Source: Danio rerio (taxonomy: Eukaryota > Chordata > Actinopteri > Cypriniformes > Danionidae). Taken from it: 64,000 nt of DNA. The stretch's first letter is position 1; each line of letters opens with the position of its first letter. Below are positions 1 through 12,205 of the stretch, one piece after another. The notes under the pieces were generated by a model. It saw only the letters and a list, made by a program, of their open reading frames with translations, did no database searches and had not been told where the DNA came from. The DNA is taken from the NCBI RefSeq assembly GCF_049306965.1, contig NC_133194.1:11664501-11728500 (forward strand), given 5' to 3'. The position numbers and the translations under genes are program-made.

Positions 1-335
1 TGTTTTAGGTGTTGTTAGTGAGGCCAGCAGGGGGCGCTCAACCTGCTTTCTGTGCGAGTCCTAATTCCCCAGTAAATTAAGGGAACACTATACTGTCAGT
101 GGACACCATCTTTTGAATCAAAGGTTCAACTGAGGTCCTGACTCTCTGTGGTCAATAAAAAAAATCTCATGCTACTTCTCGTAAAGAGTAGGGGTGTAAC
201 CCTGGTGTCCTGGCCAAATTCCTTTCATTGGCCCTTACCCATCATGGCCTACTAATCATCCCCATCCACCAAATTGGCTGCATCACTATTTCTCCACTCC
301 CCCCTATAGCTGATGTGTGGTGAGCGGACTGTCAC
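1..335 (+). repeat. 5S-derived SINE (SINE3), fragment
   Basis: This is the body of a 5S-rRNA-derived SINE, cut by the window edge on the left and truncated near 335. Its text (GGCCAGCAGGGGGCGC, then a stretch on opening blanks, checks and dates of a 'chargeable' low-complexity body) matches the reverse strand of the better-preserved copy at 20521-21140, which still has the 5S-like head. It lies in an upstream usf2 intron. Confidence 0.75.
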
Positions 336-879
336 ATTACTTACTTATGTTGTGTACCAAAGATAAAAACGACACTCTTACTGCAATTTTTAAAAAGTAA
401 AACCATAATAAGACCCCTTTAACAATGGGAAAAAAAATCTACAAAAAAAGTCACAAATTAATATATTTATCAAATCAACTGATCATATCTCATTCGAAGA
501 CTTTGATTAAACCTGATTCATGTGGATTTACTTTTTGTGATGCGCCAGTTTTGCATGAGCAACACAAATTTGATTAAAAATCCTGTGTGTTCAGAAGATG
601 AATGGCCTTCTAATGGGTTTGGAACAACATGAGGGCGAGTAAATGGTCATAGAATTACGTTTTTAAAATGAGAACTCAGCAAATCTTTGGGTGAAATTAA
701 ATTGATCTGGATGGAGTTTGTGGTACTGAATGGTTGTGCTACTGGTGATAAATGGGTTTAAGAAATGTTTATTTCCGAATAGCTTGAGGTGTGTGATGTC
801 TTGCAGATTCCTTTGGTGGTTTTTGGTACTTTGAGCAAGCTAACATGCATCTACTTTTTTCGGCTCTTTACTTGTGCAG

Positions 880-3800
880 GAAGATTGATGGCCCAAGGGC
901 ACCTCGTGACGAGAGAAGAAGAGCACAGCACAATGAAGGTGAACAAATGCATTCTATTTACAGCTCAAAACATGTTTCATTTCAACGGAAGCAAGAACAG
1001 CTGACCATCAGTAAATGGGAGCTACGTGACCAATGGCATAAATTGAATTAGTGGCATAAAAATATAAAAACATTTTTTTAATCTAACATAAAATATCATT
1101 CGCAACCAATTTTACGGATAGTCATCTTAAACATGTAGGATTAGATTTCCATCTAATAAGAATTAATTGATTGCATTATTTTTGTATTTATATATTTTTG
1201 TACATGCATTGATTTAATTATTTATATTTAAAGTCTGGAAACCTGCATTGGGAAGAAAGTAGACCATTCAAAGTTCCATGTAACACTTTGAGTTCTTGTA
1301 TAAGAGTAGATCTGTTGCTAAATGTTTTTATAATTGTTTTCTGAAGTGGAACGGAGAAGAAGAGACAAAATCAACAACTGGATTGTCACGCTTTCTAAAA
1401 TTATCCCAGACTGCAACATGGACAATACCAAAACAGGAGCAGTAAGTCACTCTTATAGCACTAAAGTTTTTCTCAATGCACCTGTTGAAAAAGTGCTAAT
1501 GTTTCCGAGCATTTTTTTTCTCTCTAGAGTAAAGGAGGCATCCTGTCTAAAGCATGCGACTACATTAGAGAACTTCGACAGACCAACCAGAGGCTGCAGG
1601 AGAACTACAAGGAGGTGGAGAGAATACAAGTGGACAATGAGTTACTAAGACAACAGGTATGTATGTTGGCGATGCTAAATATGCAATGGGGTCTTATAGT
1701 TAAAAGGTCTTGTATTAAAGGGATCGTTCACCCAAAAGTGAAAAGGAGCTTTTATGTTACTCAACTAAAGGCCATTTAAGGTGTAGGGGATGAGTCAATG
1801 GCTACTGGCACTACAAAACTTATTAGATCAAATGCGTTTATTAATGTAGAATTAAGTTTTAAGAATAGTGGCTTGTTTTCACTGAGTGGTGTGGTTCGGT
1901 ACAGTATAGGGTTGGGCGATGTCGACCAATTTGAGCTAATATAAAACATTGCGATGGATCAGGAGTTTTCAAAGTGTGAGGCGCGCCTCCCCTGGGGGGC
2001 GCCAGAGCATGTCAGGGGAGGCGCGGGAAAAAATCTAATTATTAAGTTTAATTATTATATGTATTTTTTTATTATTTTTAAATGTTTTAATTAAACAAAG
2101 CTAAAAAAAATAATAATACGTCAAAAATAAGAAAAACTTTTTTACCCAGAAGGCCATAGCTATGAATTCGCCAATACAGGTATATGCCTGCTAATTTACA
2201 GTCTATGCTGCTAATACAATGGATCGGTTTCTGAGACCCCCCGATTCAAAGCGCTCAAGTTCAGGGCTTTAACCCAAAAGACGACGATATGATGATCAGT
2301 ATTTGAGTTTAGGATTTACGTAGACAGGACCAGCTGATGAACCACGACCTTTATGTGTGGTTTGTCAAGATATTTTGGCTAATGACAGCATGAGACCTGC
2401 TAAACTTCGGCGACACCCAACCAAGCATGATGAGGTAGCAGGAAAACCTCCAGAATTTTGTGTGTGTGTGCGTGCGCGTGTGTGCGTGCGTGCGTGTTTG
2501 GGAGGAGGGGGGCGCCAATGGATAAGTTGTGTCAAAAGGGAGGCCCACTGTCTTAGACTATGAAAAACCCTGCAATGGATGATGTCATCGTTGTCGTAGG
2601 TGAATTAAATATTTATGAATAGTTAATTAATTCAAAACAAATTATTTGTAGCTTACCATTTCAACTAACTGACCCGCATGGTGTTTGTTTTACCTATAAA
2701 CAGATCATAAATAAATAAATTTAAGTTGCACACAAATTACCACCTGGTCACGTGATGTGCGTTTTCAGCGAATGGAGGGCTATTCAGAAATGCTAGCTAA
2801 AACACGGTGTGGATGTATATCATTTTCGTTCTAAAATGCCATTTTTATACTAAGATGGATGAGTGTAAACGGGGCCCGAGTGTGTTTGCAACAGGGGAAG
2901 GCAGAGAATCGGCGATGCCGGCTCAACATTGTGTTGTCTATTGGCTATCGGCGATTGGCGATGGTATCGTCTGACGGACCAACCCTAGTACAGTACACAT
3001 TTGTGTTAGAAATACTTCTTAAAACACACGAACATTGTGAGGAGCACCGCTTCAACATATGAAATGATGAACTTGTGTTTGCAAAATGTGTAATATGTGA
3101 ACTGCCCATACAACTGTATTTCTCAAGCGAAAATAATGTCGATCACATGATTTTTGCTACCAAGTAAGGGTTCAGTTTACATTTTAATGGCAAGTGACCT
3201 GTACTGACCCGAACTGTACCACGTTGTTTAGTAGAAACGAGGCCAATGAATTAAAATCATGAAAACATAACATAAATTCCAAAATCGAAACTAAAAGTTT
3301 AGTTTAGCAAGTCATGCAAGCTTTAATCCTGCATTGATAGTTATGGTCTCGTACAAATCAAATGGTAATCAAATGAAGGCATAAATCTCTGAATAATGGT
3401 AATCTTTTAAAAAAGTGATCAAATAAATTCAAACAGCTTAAACAGTCATTTATTGGCAAACAAGTCATTAAAATCCAGAGGTTTATCGGTTAAATAATCG
3501 ATATCACATTGTGATCATTCGCAATAGTCACATCGCAGGATATATGCACTGTTAAGTTTGTATTATTATTTATCATTTGCTTGTGTTTTTGATGCTTGTG
3601 ATTGTAGAAGGATTTCAAAAGCATTTAGGTATAAGAAATTCCACCATTTTTGACCTTAACTACGATTAATTTGATTAAACTATTTTTATCATTCAGTTAC
3701 TGTACTTGAATACTGTTAAACTATAAAACACTGTTTAATTTGTATATTTTTCCCAATTGTATTTATAAATATGTTATGTATAAAAGTACTCACAACACAT

Positions 3801-6800
3801 GCAAATACCGAAATGTACTGCAAATAGCACAGACCACAATGAAAATGTGTTGGGGAAGCCCAAAAGGTTTATAAAATGCTTATTAAATTTTATGGAGATG
3901 CTAATAGTAAACATTAAACCATCAATCTCTGACTGAGCACATGCATGAAAATAATCACAACACCATGCAAATGCAGAAATGCACAGCAAATTGCACACAC
4001 AACAACAAAAATGTGTCAGGGGACCCCAAAAAATTGTATAGATTGTGTATTTGATTTTATGGAGATATATTCCCACTGCAGAATCATCCCAATTGATCTA
4101 ACATTATAGATTATTTCCAAATATTAAGTCATCAGTGTATTCGTATGGCAATATACATCGCAAAATAAAAAAAATATTGCAATGTTACATTTTTCCAATA
4201 TCGTGCAGCCATTGTTTAAATGAAAACATGGATGAAAAATTGGGGTTTCCTAAAAATAACACTACAGTAAAATGACTATTACTATAATTTTGATTTTATT
4301 TATTACATATAATTTTTAATCTGGTGCCAGATTTAAAAAATAGAGTTGTCCATATTGCAGTTGTACTTTTATTCAGTTAATTCCTTAACGTTTCATGCTG
4401 TGCAGTAAATAAAAGTTTTATGACTTGATTGTGCCTACATTTTCAACATTCCCAGGTCATATCCTGGAGCATGTTTCATTTTGTGCATTAACAGAAACAG
4501 TTGTGTCAGTGTAATTCTGTATTTAAAATGTTACATTATTCTTTTTTTCCACTGTACTGCCCCCATTGTGAGCCTAATAATGTGACTTTAGGCCTGTTCG
4601 GACAGCAATTGTTTCTCATAACATGCTGTAACTGGGGATGTCTGTGAATCTCCATAGCTCCTCTGGGATTTTAATGCATGCTTTGCTTTTAGTTAAAGAT
4701 AATTTCATGGTGGACGTCTGAGTTTGTAATCCTATGAACCCGGAACTATGTGTCTCACATGATCGTTCATGTGCCTCAGTCAGATGCTAGTATTTATATG
4801 TGGGATCCTCAAATACAGCTCGTGATCCACTTTCCTGCAGATTTTAGCTCTATCCCTGATCAGTGCAGGTGCGATCGTCATGGAAACAGCACATTACATT
4901 GTATTGGACTGCAAGACAAGTCAAAAAAGGCAGCTTTTGACAGCTAGTCAATAATAAACTAAATGCATAAACATTTTGATAATGCAAGTATCACTTTTTT
5001 TAATGAATGAGCATATCTGGTGACTGAAAGAATTAAAAAACAACTTTGGATTGATCTCTATTTAAAAACCCAGAGATTGTTATTGGCCAAGGCTATTAAA
5101 TCATCTCGTGACCTCTTGTGAAAGAAAAAAACTAACATTATAGATTCAGACAGCTTTAAAATCACCAACTCAACTAACTCTTGTAAATAGTAAAAATCCC
5201 TTGCATCATCTGGAAAAACAATTGCCAACCGAATGTGAAATTGCTGGTGTTGACTATTAGTGAGATTTGTGTTGTTTTGCTATGAAGCCAGATCCATGTC
5301 AAAAAGAGTACATTTACAAAATAAAATTAATACACAATTCACATTTACAAAATTGTATTTGTTAATTCAACCCGCAATTTGTAAATACACAAATCCAATT
5401 AGTATATTCAAAATGCCATACATAAATATGCAAATCTAATTCGTAACTTCAAAATACAATTCATAAATGCACAAAACTCTACTTGTAAAATTAAAACAAT
5501 TTGTAAATACACAACAAAATTCGTAAATTGAAAACAGTTTATGAATACAAATCCAATTTATAAATACACCAAACACAATTAGTAAATTCAGATACCAATT
5601 TGTAATTCCACAAATCCAATCCATAAATTCAAAACGCGGTTCATGAAAACACAAATCCATTTCATAAATACACAAGACATAATTCATAAATGCACAAATT
5701 CAAGTCATAAAAACCCAAAACACAATTTGTATGTTTAGCACAATTTGAAAATGCACAAATCCAATTCGTAAATTCAACGCACAGTTCATAAATACACAAA
5801 ACACAATTTGTAAGTTCAGAACACAATTCAAAAATACACATCCAATTCATTAATTCAGGACCCAATTCATAAATGCACAAAACACAAGTTGTAAATTCAG
5901 AACACATTTGGAAAATACGCAAAACACAATTTGCAGATACACAAATCCAAATCATAAATACACAACACAATTTGTAAGTTAAGAACGCCATTCATAAGTA
6001 CACAAATCCAATTCATTAATTCAGAACAAAATTCGAAAATGCACAAAAACATAATTTGTGAATTCAGAACACAGTTTGTGAATTCAAAACACAATTTGTA
6101 AGCTAAGAACACAATTCACAAATGCACAAATCCAATTAGTAATTTAAAACACCATTCATAAACAAAACACAATTAATTCAAAACACAATTCATAAACACA
6201 AATTCAATTCATTAATTCAGAACACAATTCATAAATACACAACACAATTTGTAAATTTCAAACACAATTCGTGAATACACAAATCCAATTCGTAAATACA
6301 CAACACCCAATTCGTAATTCAAAACACAATTCATAAATACACAAAACACAGTTTGTAAACTCAAAACACAATTTAAAAATACACAAATCCAATTATAAAA
6401 ACACAAGGCAATTCATATGTTTAAGGGTGCTTTCACACCTGTGAATCGATTCAGTTGTTCCGAAACAGAGATTACAATTGTTACATTGTTGCTCTTTGCT
6501 CTTGGAGCGGTTCGCTTTCACATTGCAAAGTTTCTAATCGGACCAAAAGAGCTAAAACAAGTCACGTGCAAGTAAACTCACCTCACATTGGTCAGAGTGT
6601 CAGGGTTTATTTTGCAAAGTCCCGCTAAGCTGTCAGGAGAGGTGGTGGTTTGATGGGGATTGACAGGGTGCGCACGCGCGACGTGTCTGAGGAGAGACGC
6701 GGTGGGGAGGGGTGAGAAGGGTGCGCAACGATGCCTAGGACCGGGAGGGAGACGCGAGATTACCGGGAGATCATCACTCGTTTGCGGGCATCCGGAGACT

Positions 6801-7409
6801 CGCGAAACTTCCCGCTCTACTCATAATTCTCTCTTCTTATAGCCGTAAGCCTATTACATATCCATAAAACACTGTGATATAACCGCGCTCGGATCGGATC
6901 GCGTTCTCACTGCAGTCGAACCGCTCCAGGGTTTGTTTCAATCGAGCCGAGACCACCTCATTCAAGCGATCTCGGAGCGATTACTTTGGCGCGGAACAGA
7001 GCGCGATTGCCCTGTTCACATATGCCAATCGAACCGCGCTAACTGGGTTAACGAGACACGATCCGAAACAAAAGTGTAGGTGTGAAAGCACCCTTAAACA
7101 CAAATCCAATTCACAAAATCAAAACACAATTCATTTGGGTTAGGGTTGGATTTTTGCTTGTGAAACACAAATTGTGTTGTGACTTTACCATTTGGATTTT
7201 GTAAATGTAAATTATCCTCTGCATATGAGTTTTATTTTTGCAAATGTATGAGTTTTAAAACTGATCTGACTCCATATTATGCTGACCAAGTCTGATTGGT
7301 ATATATTTGTTCTGTGCTGCAGATTGAAGACCTGAAGAATGACAATGCACTGCTCAGAGCTCAACTACAACAGCACGGCCTGGAAATCAGTGAAACTGCA
7401 TCACAGTGA
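880..7409 (+). CDS. usf2: usf2, upstream stimulatory factor 2, last four coding exons (5' part outside window)
   Basis: Four exons splice in phase: 880-938, 1347-1441, 1528-1656 and 7323-7409 (stop TGA 7407-7409). They encode the basic region (DERRRAQHNEVERRRRDKIN), helix-loop-helix (NNWIVTLSKIIPDC, GGILSKACDYIRELRQ) and a leucine zipper (NELLRQQIEDLKNDNALLRA), ending ISETASQ. USF proteins bind CACGTG E-boxes as dimers in the nucleus. The text RELRQTNQR and NALLRAQLQQH fits USF2 better than USF1, which has QELRQSNHR. All sites are AG/GT; exon 2 ends GCA before gtaagt. The earlier exons (activation and USR regions) lie upstream of the window. The last intron is 5.7 kb and full of transposons. 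The placement near FFAR genes matches human 19q13. I am sure of USF and fairly sure of USF2. Confidence 0.93.
1717..1790 (+). repeat. end of a Harbinger-type MITE (fragment)
   Basis: The text AAAGGGATCGTTCACCC followed by AAAAGTGAAAA is one terminal inverted repeat of the common cyprinid MITE that is also seen at 8664, 45426 and 46527. No partner end is visible, so this is a fragment inside the last usf2 intron. Confidence 0.5.
1907..2987. mobile_element. hAT-type element with 8-bp target duplication, hosting a second hAT
   Basis: The ends TAGGGTTGG and CCAACCCTA are inverted repeats, and they are flanked by a perfect 8-bp direct repeat GTACAGTA (1899-1906 and 2988-2995). An 8-bp duplication is the hAT signature. 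No transposase is seen outside the nested insert, so this is non-autonomous. The flanks (about 1870 and 3245) carry a further imperfect inverted pair, which suggests an older outer element. Confidence 0.8.
1960..2572 (+). mobile_element. hAT deletion derivative with a BED-type zinc-finger remnant
   Basis: The element starts CAGGAGTTTTC and ends AAAAACCCTG, between the near-identical 8-bp repeats CGATGGAT (1952-1959) and CAATGGAT (2573-2580). Around 2345-2460 the plus strand reads PLCVVCQDILANDSMRPAKL followed by RRHPTKH, a CxxC...H...H pattern typical of the N-terminal BED finger of ZBED/SCAND3-like hAT transposases. The rest of the transposase is missing. A GT-rich microsatellite sits near 2460-2495. 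It is nested inside the 1907-2987 element. Confidence 0.78.
3485..4212. repeat. old interspersed repeat with an internal diverged tandem duplication
   Basis: Two diverged tandem copies of about 170 bp (about 3780-3900 and 3950-4080) share ACAACACATGCAAAT-like and AATGTGTYRGGGRANCCC-like text. The outer parts contain ATCGATATCACATTG and AATATCGTGCAGCC, phrases typical of a cyprinid DNA element with that 'TCG-rich' end. It is decayed and I could not assign its family. Confidence 0.45.
4213..5280. other. usf2 intron sequence, no feature seen
   Basis: This is AT-rich intronic sequence. I find no exon, RNA gene or clear element end here. A short open frame at 4750-4947 has no recognisable content. 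Confidence 0.5.
5330..6420. repeat. AT-rich minisatellite, about 40-bp units
   Basis: Dozens of imperfect copies of AATTCATAAATACACAAA and CACAATTTGTAAATTC alternate. The array continues after the inserted element (7098-7190). Open frames on the minus strand across it (YELCF/CVFMNCVLN-like) are by-products of the repeat, not genes. Confidence 0.85.
6425..7093. mobile_element. TTAA-flanked MITE (piggyBac/Kolobok-type)
   Basis: The inverted ends GGGTGCTTTCACACCT and AGGTGTGAAAGCACCC are perfect over 16 bp and flanked by TTAA on both sides (6421-6424, 7094-7097). A TTAA duplication is used by piggyBac and Kolobok families. The element is 669 bp and more GC-rich than its surroundings, and it interrupts the minisatellite. 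No transposase is visible. Confidence 0.85.
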
Positions 7410-8397
7410 CACACACAAACCTTCTCACAAATAAACAGTCTCAAGCGGAGAACAATAACCCCTCAATGACTCACTCGCTCACGCCTCATCACAGACTCGT
7501 TCTGCAGCTCAAGTAGGGTATGAATGCTTGTTTGAAACCGACACACACACAAACACACTTCTGACGAGAGACTCTATGACCGTAGTGAAAATAATATCTG
7601 CTGTACAAGCACACTTGGTTTTTGTTTTTTCTTCACTCCCCACAAGAACTCTTCAACTCAGACTTGGCCGAAATGGAAAAAAGCTTCCTCTTCCAGACGT
7701 TTCCCGCTTGCCACAGGTCTTTGTCTTTAGTTCAAGTCTTGGAATTGTGAACCAGTTTTAATGCCTCCTCATACCTTATGGTCATCTTTTGTTCTGTTTA
7801 TTTTATGCTACATCATGCAAATGTTACTACTGTCTCTGACATGACAGAAGGTCTTTTTCCCGAAGGGTTCGTCTGTTGTATTTATTAGCTCGAAAGAAAT
7901 TGTGCAGCAGGTATTCAAATCTTTAAATTAGATTTCAAGTTTTTTTTTTGGTCCCGCAGTCTTTCCTTTATATTCATCAGGCTGCTCAGAGACTTGTCAT
8001 CCTGGCACATCAAGGCTGATTTACAAAATGGATTTTCGTAGAATGTGAATGAAATCGCATTTAGGATGTTTTTCATTTGCGCACGATAAGCCCTAAAATA
8101 ACATTACAGATCAATTTCAGTTTTTCAGAGTCCACCATATTTAATGCACTGTGATATTTAGTGAAGGATGAACGAGTAGCTCAGGGTTTTTGAGGTGCAG
8201 GAAAATAGCCGAGGCTCTGGAACTCCCCGCTAACCTTGTAACCCTGCACTTTTGTTTTTGCCTTTTGGCGTAACATACTAAATTCTAAACATTTACTGTA
8301 TATCTCATGTGTTTCAAAACGTTGTTCGCGCATCATGGATACATTCAAAGAGGCGTACTTTTTAAGTCCTAATTCCCAGGCTCATTTATATACCGCA

Positions 8398-8403
8398 AAT
8401 AAA
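8398..8403 (+). terminator. usf2: candidate usf2 polyadenylation signal (AATAAA)
   Basis: A canonical AATAAA lies about 1 kb after the stop codon and before the MITE insertion. This is position-based inference only. Confidence 0.4.
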
Positions 8404-8663
8404 TTGGAAGATGCACAATAGAAATGGATAGAATTGCTACTACTTGTTGATTTTGTTGTAGCTAATGTGATTTTACTCCATCTATGTTTTGAACAGTTGA
8501 GGTAGAAAAGAAAACCACTATATTATGGGAATAGGAGTATTGGCAGTGGGAGTTATTGCGAATGAGCTATGCATAAGAAAACCAAACAAAGTTTAAAAGC
8601 GAACCGATTTATTTTCTTATACCTTCTTGATTAGTTTTAGTCTTTACCTCCTAGGTTGTTTTA

Positions 8664-9349
8664 AAGGGTTAGTTAACGCCAAAATGAAAACTTTCATCAC
8701 CATATGTTGCTCCAAACTATTAGGAATTCTGCTCAGATCAGTAGTGAATCCAATTTATATCAACTCCCTAAAACTGATGCTTCAAGATGTTCATGAAGAC
8801 ATAAAAATCAATTGATAGGTTTAATCCAGATCTTTTAAAGCAGGGGTGTCCAAATTCGGTCCTGGAGGGCCGGTGTCCTGCATATTTTAGTTCCAAGCTA
8901 ATCAAGCTTTTTGTAGATATACTAGAAACTTCTTAGAGGTGTGTTGAAAGACGTTGGAGCTAAACTATGCAGGACACCGGCCCTCCAGAGCTTGGACACC
9001 CCTGTTTTAAAGAGACATGCTTCATAAAATGATCATTTTTCACATATAAACACTGATTGGCAATGTTTGCAGTGTTCAGACTTCTCTTCGGAAGTTCTAG
9101 CATGCTTGCTTGATGTGTGAGAACTAATCATTTGGCTCTTTATAAGACTTTGTTAAACCACTTGACTCATTTGAATTGATTTATTTATCAAACTTGTTGC
9201 ATATGTTTTTAAGTTTCAGCATTTTGGGTGAATAAATTGAATATGGAGCAACAGAAATGTATCATGTTTGATTAATAATCTAATCTTCAGAACATGAAGT
9301 GACATTATTTTTTTTATTATTTATTAATTTTGGAGTGAACTAACCCTTT
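8664..9349. mobile_element. Harbinger-type MITE, hosting a hAT MITE
   Basis: The left end AAAGGGTTAGTTAACGCC and the right end GGAGTGAACTAACCCTTT are inverted repeats beside TA-rich 3-bp targets (TTA/TAA). This is a very common cyprinid MITE layout. Another family member is at 45426-46280. The interior (8841-9004) holds a second element. Confidence 0.72.
8841..9004. mobile_element. 164-bp hAT MITE with perfect 8-bp target duplication
   Basis: The ends CAGGGGTGTCC and GGACACCCCTG are perfect inverts flanked by TTTTAAAG on both sides (8833-8840 and 9005-9012). The arms extend inward with GGGCCGGTGTCCTGCA / TGCAGGACACCGGCCC, so the whole element can fold on itself. Confidence 0.9.
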
Positions 9350-9935
9350 ATTGAAGGCCAATTCGGGCTTGTTTTCCCCCTATCTTGACAAATGCAAGGC
9401 TTGAATGGTTGAATATATGCTGGATTGTGTAAAATATTACTTTTGACTGTTTACTAGATCCCGTTAGTGTACTTCGTTTTAGTCTTTGGAAAAACAGAAC
9501 GGCAAACAAAGGCATCAGGTTAATGCAGTCTAATCATAGCAAACCATGTGTTGAACCAGTGAAACATCAATATATGTCTATAATATTCCACGTAGCAATA
9601 CAGAGAGTGCACGGATAACCCTCAATCACTCTTCTTTACAGTATTAATGCTGAACTTGAATGACTGTTGATGTAGAGTCCAGAATCCTAGTCTAATGCAC
9701 TGCTGCTTTTAAATCAGAGGATATTTTTATTCATGTATGTCTGGTTGAACTGAGAAACCCTTAGCATGGCATTCTCACCACTGGTTTGATATCTATAAGC
9801 TATACAACACAGTTGCTTTGTTTATACCTAATGACTGTTGATGTTTATGTATGTACTTATATGAAAAAGAGTTACAATATGTAGGGGTTTGTTTTCTTTG
9901 AAAGGAGAAAATGTGTTGAAATAAATTTGAAAAAC

Positions 9936-10311
9936 CTCTTGTGGATTTAATAATTTCTTCCGCATCACCACAATACCATGACAAGACACCTACTGTTTGT
10001 GTTTTCATTGTAACAAGCTTATTGGGTTTCACTGGTTCTCACAGTTTCATACATGGGGGTGTTTTCAAAAAGGGAGGTTAAGTTACCATCACATATACCA
10101 TGAACTCTGGGTTTATTAACCTAAAACTCTGAGGTAAGCAGATTCTCAAAACACATCTTGCAGTAAGTTCAGTCAATTCATGAGCTAAAATGTAGTGTAT
10201 AACAATTCTGCATTACCTTTATTTATTTTACACATTACTTTTATAGAAATATATAATATATAAATATATATAATTATTGTAATTAACTAGTTTAAACATT
10301 TATTAGTTATT
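9936..10311. other. no feature seen
   Basis: Unique-looking AT-rich sequence between the usf2 3' region and a microsatellite. I see no coding or element structure. Confidence 0.4.
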
Positions 10312-10325
10312 TATATATATATATA

Positions 10326-10364
<39 letters not shown>

Positions 10365-10428
10365 GTGTGTGTGTCTATATATATATGTGTGTGTGTGTAC
10401 ATATATAACAAGTTTAAACATTTATTAG

Positions 10429-10502
<74 letters not shown>
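10312..10502. repeat. (TA)n/(GT)n microsatellite
   Basis: Alternating TA and GTGT blocks, with an uninterrupted (TA) tract at about 10431-10500. The text ACAAGTTTAAACATTTATTAG is present twice between blocks (about 10285 and 10405), so part of the array has been duplicated. Confidence 0.95.
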
Positions 10503-10506
<4 letters not shown>

Positions 10507-10639
10507 ATGTGTGATGCTGGTGGAAGAAAACGATTCCTGACCTCTCCTCTGAAACACCCTAAAGTGACTTTATATTATTTAAGTGTGGTGACTGTGCAGG
10601 CCATGGAAGATGTTCAACTTCAAACACTAAATTGGCCTG

Positions 10640-11030
10640 TGTTTTAGTTTTATTATCTAACTTATACACACACACATATTTTAAGACAATTTTATAAAGC
10701 TTAATAGGACATTTATAGGCTTAGCTAGGTTAATTAGGTTAGGCAGGTTAGGGTAATTAGGCAAGTTATTGTATAGCGATGGTTTGTTCTGTAGACTATC
10801 AAAATAAATATATAGCTTATAGCAATAATATTGACCTTAAAATCGTTTTTAAAAAAAAAATCAAAACTACTTTTATTCTAACCGAAATTAAACAAATAAG
10901 ACTTTCTCCAGAAGAAAAATATTATCAGACATACTGTGAAAATTTCCTTGCTCTGTTAAAGATAATTTGTAAAATATTACAAAAAGACAATAAATTTAAT
11001 GGGAGGCTAATAATTCTGACATTAACTGTT
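10640..11030 (-). mobile_element. Tc1-like MITE, truncated copy
   Basis: Reading the minus strand, this matches the fuller copy at 42376-42908: a GGCTAATAATTCTGAC end at 11000-11020 and an inner GGTTTGTTCTGTAGACTATC block at about 10780. A short (TA)n tract (11028-11052) follows its end, as with the other copies. Confidence 0.7.
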
Positions 11031-11052
11031 ATATATATATATATATATATAT

Positions 11053-11846
11053 ACATACATATACACACACACACACACATTTAGTGGGGTCCTAGCACTA
11101 GTCTGGTCATATTTTAGGGCTCTTGCTGTCTGGCCTCCAAGTTCTCGAATACCCTGGTGTAGAGGAAGTTGAGGAACTCTAAATATGGTGTATTCGAGTA
11201 GGCAGATCATCACATCAAAGAGAAGAAATGCAAAGCATCACAAACAGGAAACGCAAGGCTTGTCTTGTGTTTTTGTGCCGAGTACTCAGGTCGGGTAAAA
11301 ACACTTGGTAAGTGTTTGTGAGAATTGTAAAGAAACAGATTTTTTTCATGATAAGATGCTTATTTCATTTCGAATCAGAGGAAGTTGCACTGTTTATAAT
11401 TTATTTTTACTGATGACTTCTAGTGAGTTGGCTGTTGATCATTGATGAATACCGGTGACGTGTTGGGCTAGCCTACTGTGCAAAATCATTTTCATGATAA
11501 AAATTAAGCATTAATGAAGGACGCACGATACTACATTGAGCATATATCATATACTATTTTTTTATGTATTTTGTTATTATTTGTTTGCTAGTAAAGTTTT
11601 AAGTTTACAATTGTCGTACAGGGTATATCTGTGATTATCATGTAGGTTAAAGCGTTTGGTCATCAAATCAGATAAGACTCGAGATTTTTTTACATTAATA
11701 ATAAAACGAAGTAACTTTTTTTTACTTTCTTTTTTTACTTTCGTTTTGTTAATTATAAGTACATCTCCCCCTGGCGGACATCAGGAGCTGCTGCACGCGT
11801 TCTGTCTGCTCTGATTTATGTCGTTTTCAAGTTCATCCCAGCTAAC
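11053..11846. other. no gene seen
   Basis: Unassigned sequence up to the DIRS element, including a (CA)n run at 11066-11080. I see no coding exon or complete repeat. Confidence 0.4.
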
Positions 11847-12065
11847 GTTCGAGGTTACAGAAGTAACCCTTCGTTCCCCGAGGAGGGGAACGGAAGTGCC
11901 ATGAATGGGAGGATTCGGATCAGAAGCCGCTTATCTGGAGAGTATTGAACGGGCCAATGAATGAAATTAATTGGCAGCGTAAGCTTGCGCAGGTGTGCGA
12001 CATCTGCAATTATCTCAGCATATAAGCACACCTGAAGCCAGCAGACGCCATCCTTTTAAGCTGAA
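11847..12065. repeat. DIRS inverted terminal repeat, left
   Basis: This pairs in inverted orientation with about 17785-17976 (shared AAGCTTGCGCAGGTGTGCGA and CAGCATATAAGCACACCTGA blocks). It is the 3' end of the minus-strand element. Confidence 0.9.
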
Positions 12066-12104
12066 GAGACTTTCAAACAGCTAAGGGACAGTCATTATGG
12101 CGAC

Positions 12105-12205
12105 GGAATATGGCACTTCCGTTCCCCTCCTCGGGGAACGAAGGGTTACTTCTGTAACCTCGAACGTTCCCCTTCGGTTGGGGAACTTCAGTGCCATGAA
12201 TGGGA
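12105..12205. repeat. DIRS internal complementary region
   Basis: One half is complementary to the outermost left end (GTTCCCCTCCTCGGGGAACG and GGTTACTTCTGTAACC text) and the other half to the outermost right end (GTTCCCCTTCGGTTGGGGAAC). This bipartite complement is the hallmark of DIRS1-like elements and is thought to serve in forming a circular intermediate. Confidence 0.88.

Larger units (their letters stand above)
5281..7276. mobile_element. palindromic (foldback) DNA element with internal minisatellite
   Basis: The left end TATGAAGCCAGATC and the right end GATCTGACTCCATA are inverted repeats. Each is followed inward by TTTACAAAATAAAATT-like or TTTTATTTTTGCAAA-like text. A second copy of the family (20333-22608) has the same ends (TATGGAGC...GCTCCATA), which supports the boundaries. 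The interior is a long array of alternating 'aattcataaatacacaaa' and 'cacaatttgtaaattc' units, interrupted by a TTAA-flanked element. Confidence 0.65.
7410..9935 (+). other. usf2: probable usf2 3' untranslated region
   Basis: This follows the usf2 stop codon with no further splice donor needed. AATAAA signals lie at 8398-8403 and 9920-9925; either could end the transcript. A Harbinger-type MITE (8664-9349) lies between them, so the shorter form is the safer reading. Confidence 0.5.

Noticed and set aside
5436-6406. Series of minus-strand open frames rich in Cys, Phe and Asn
   Set aside because: They follow the minisatellite unit in several frames at once and have no exon borders.
10329-10514. 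Open frame of Tyr-Ile-Cys-Val repeats
   Set aside because: Translation of a (TA)n/(GT)n microsatellite; the same applies to frames at 25922, 41907 and 47309.
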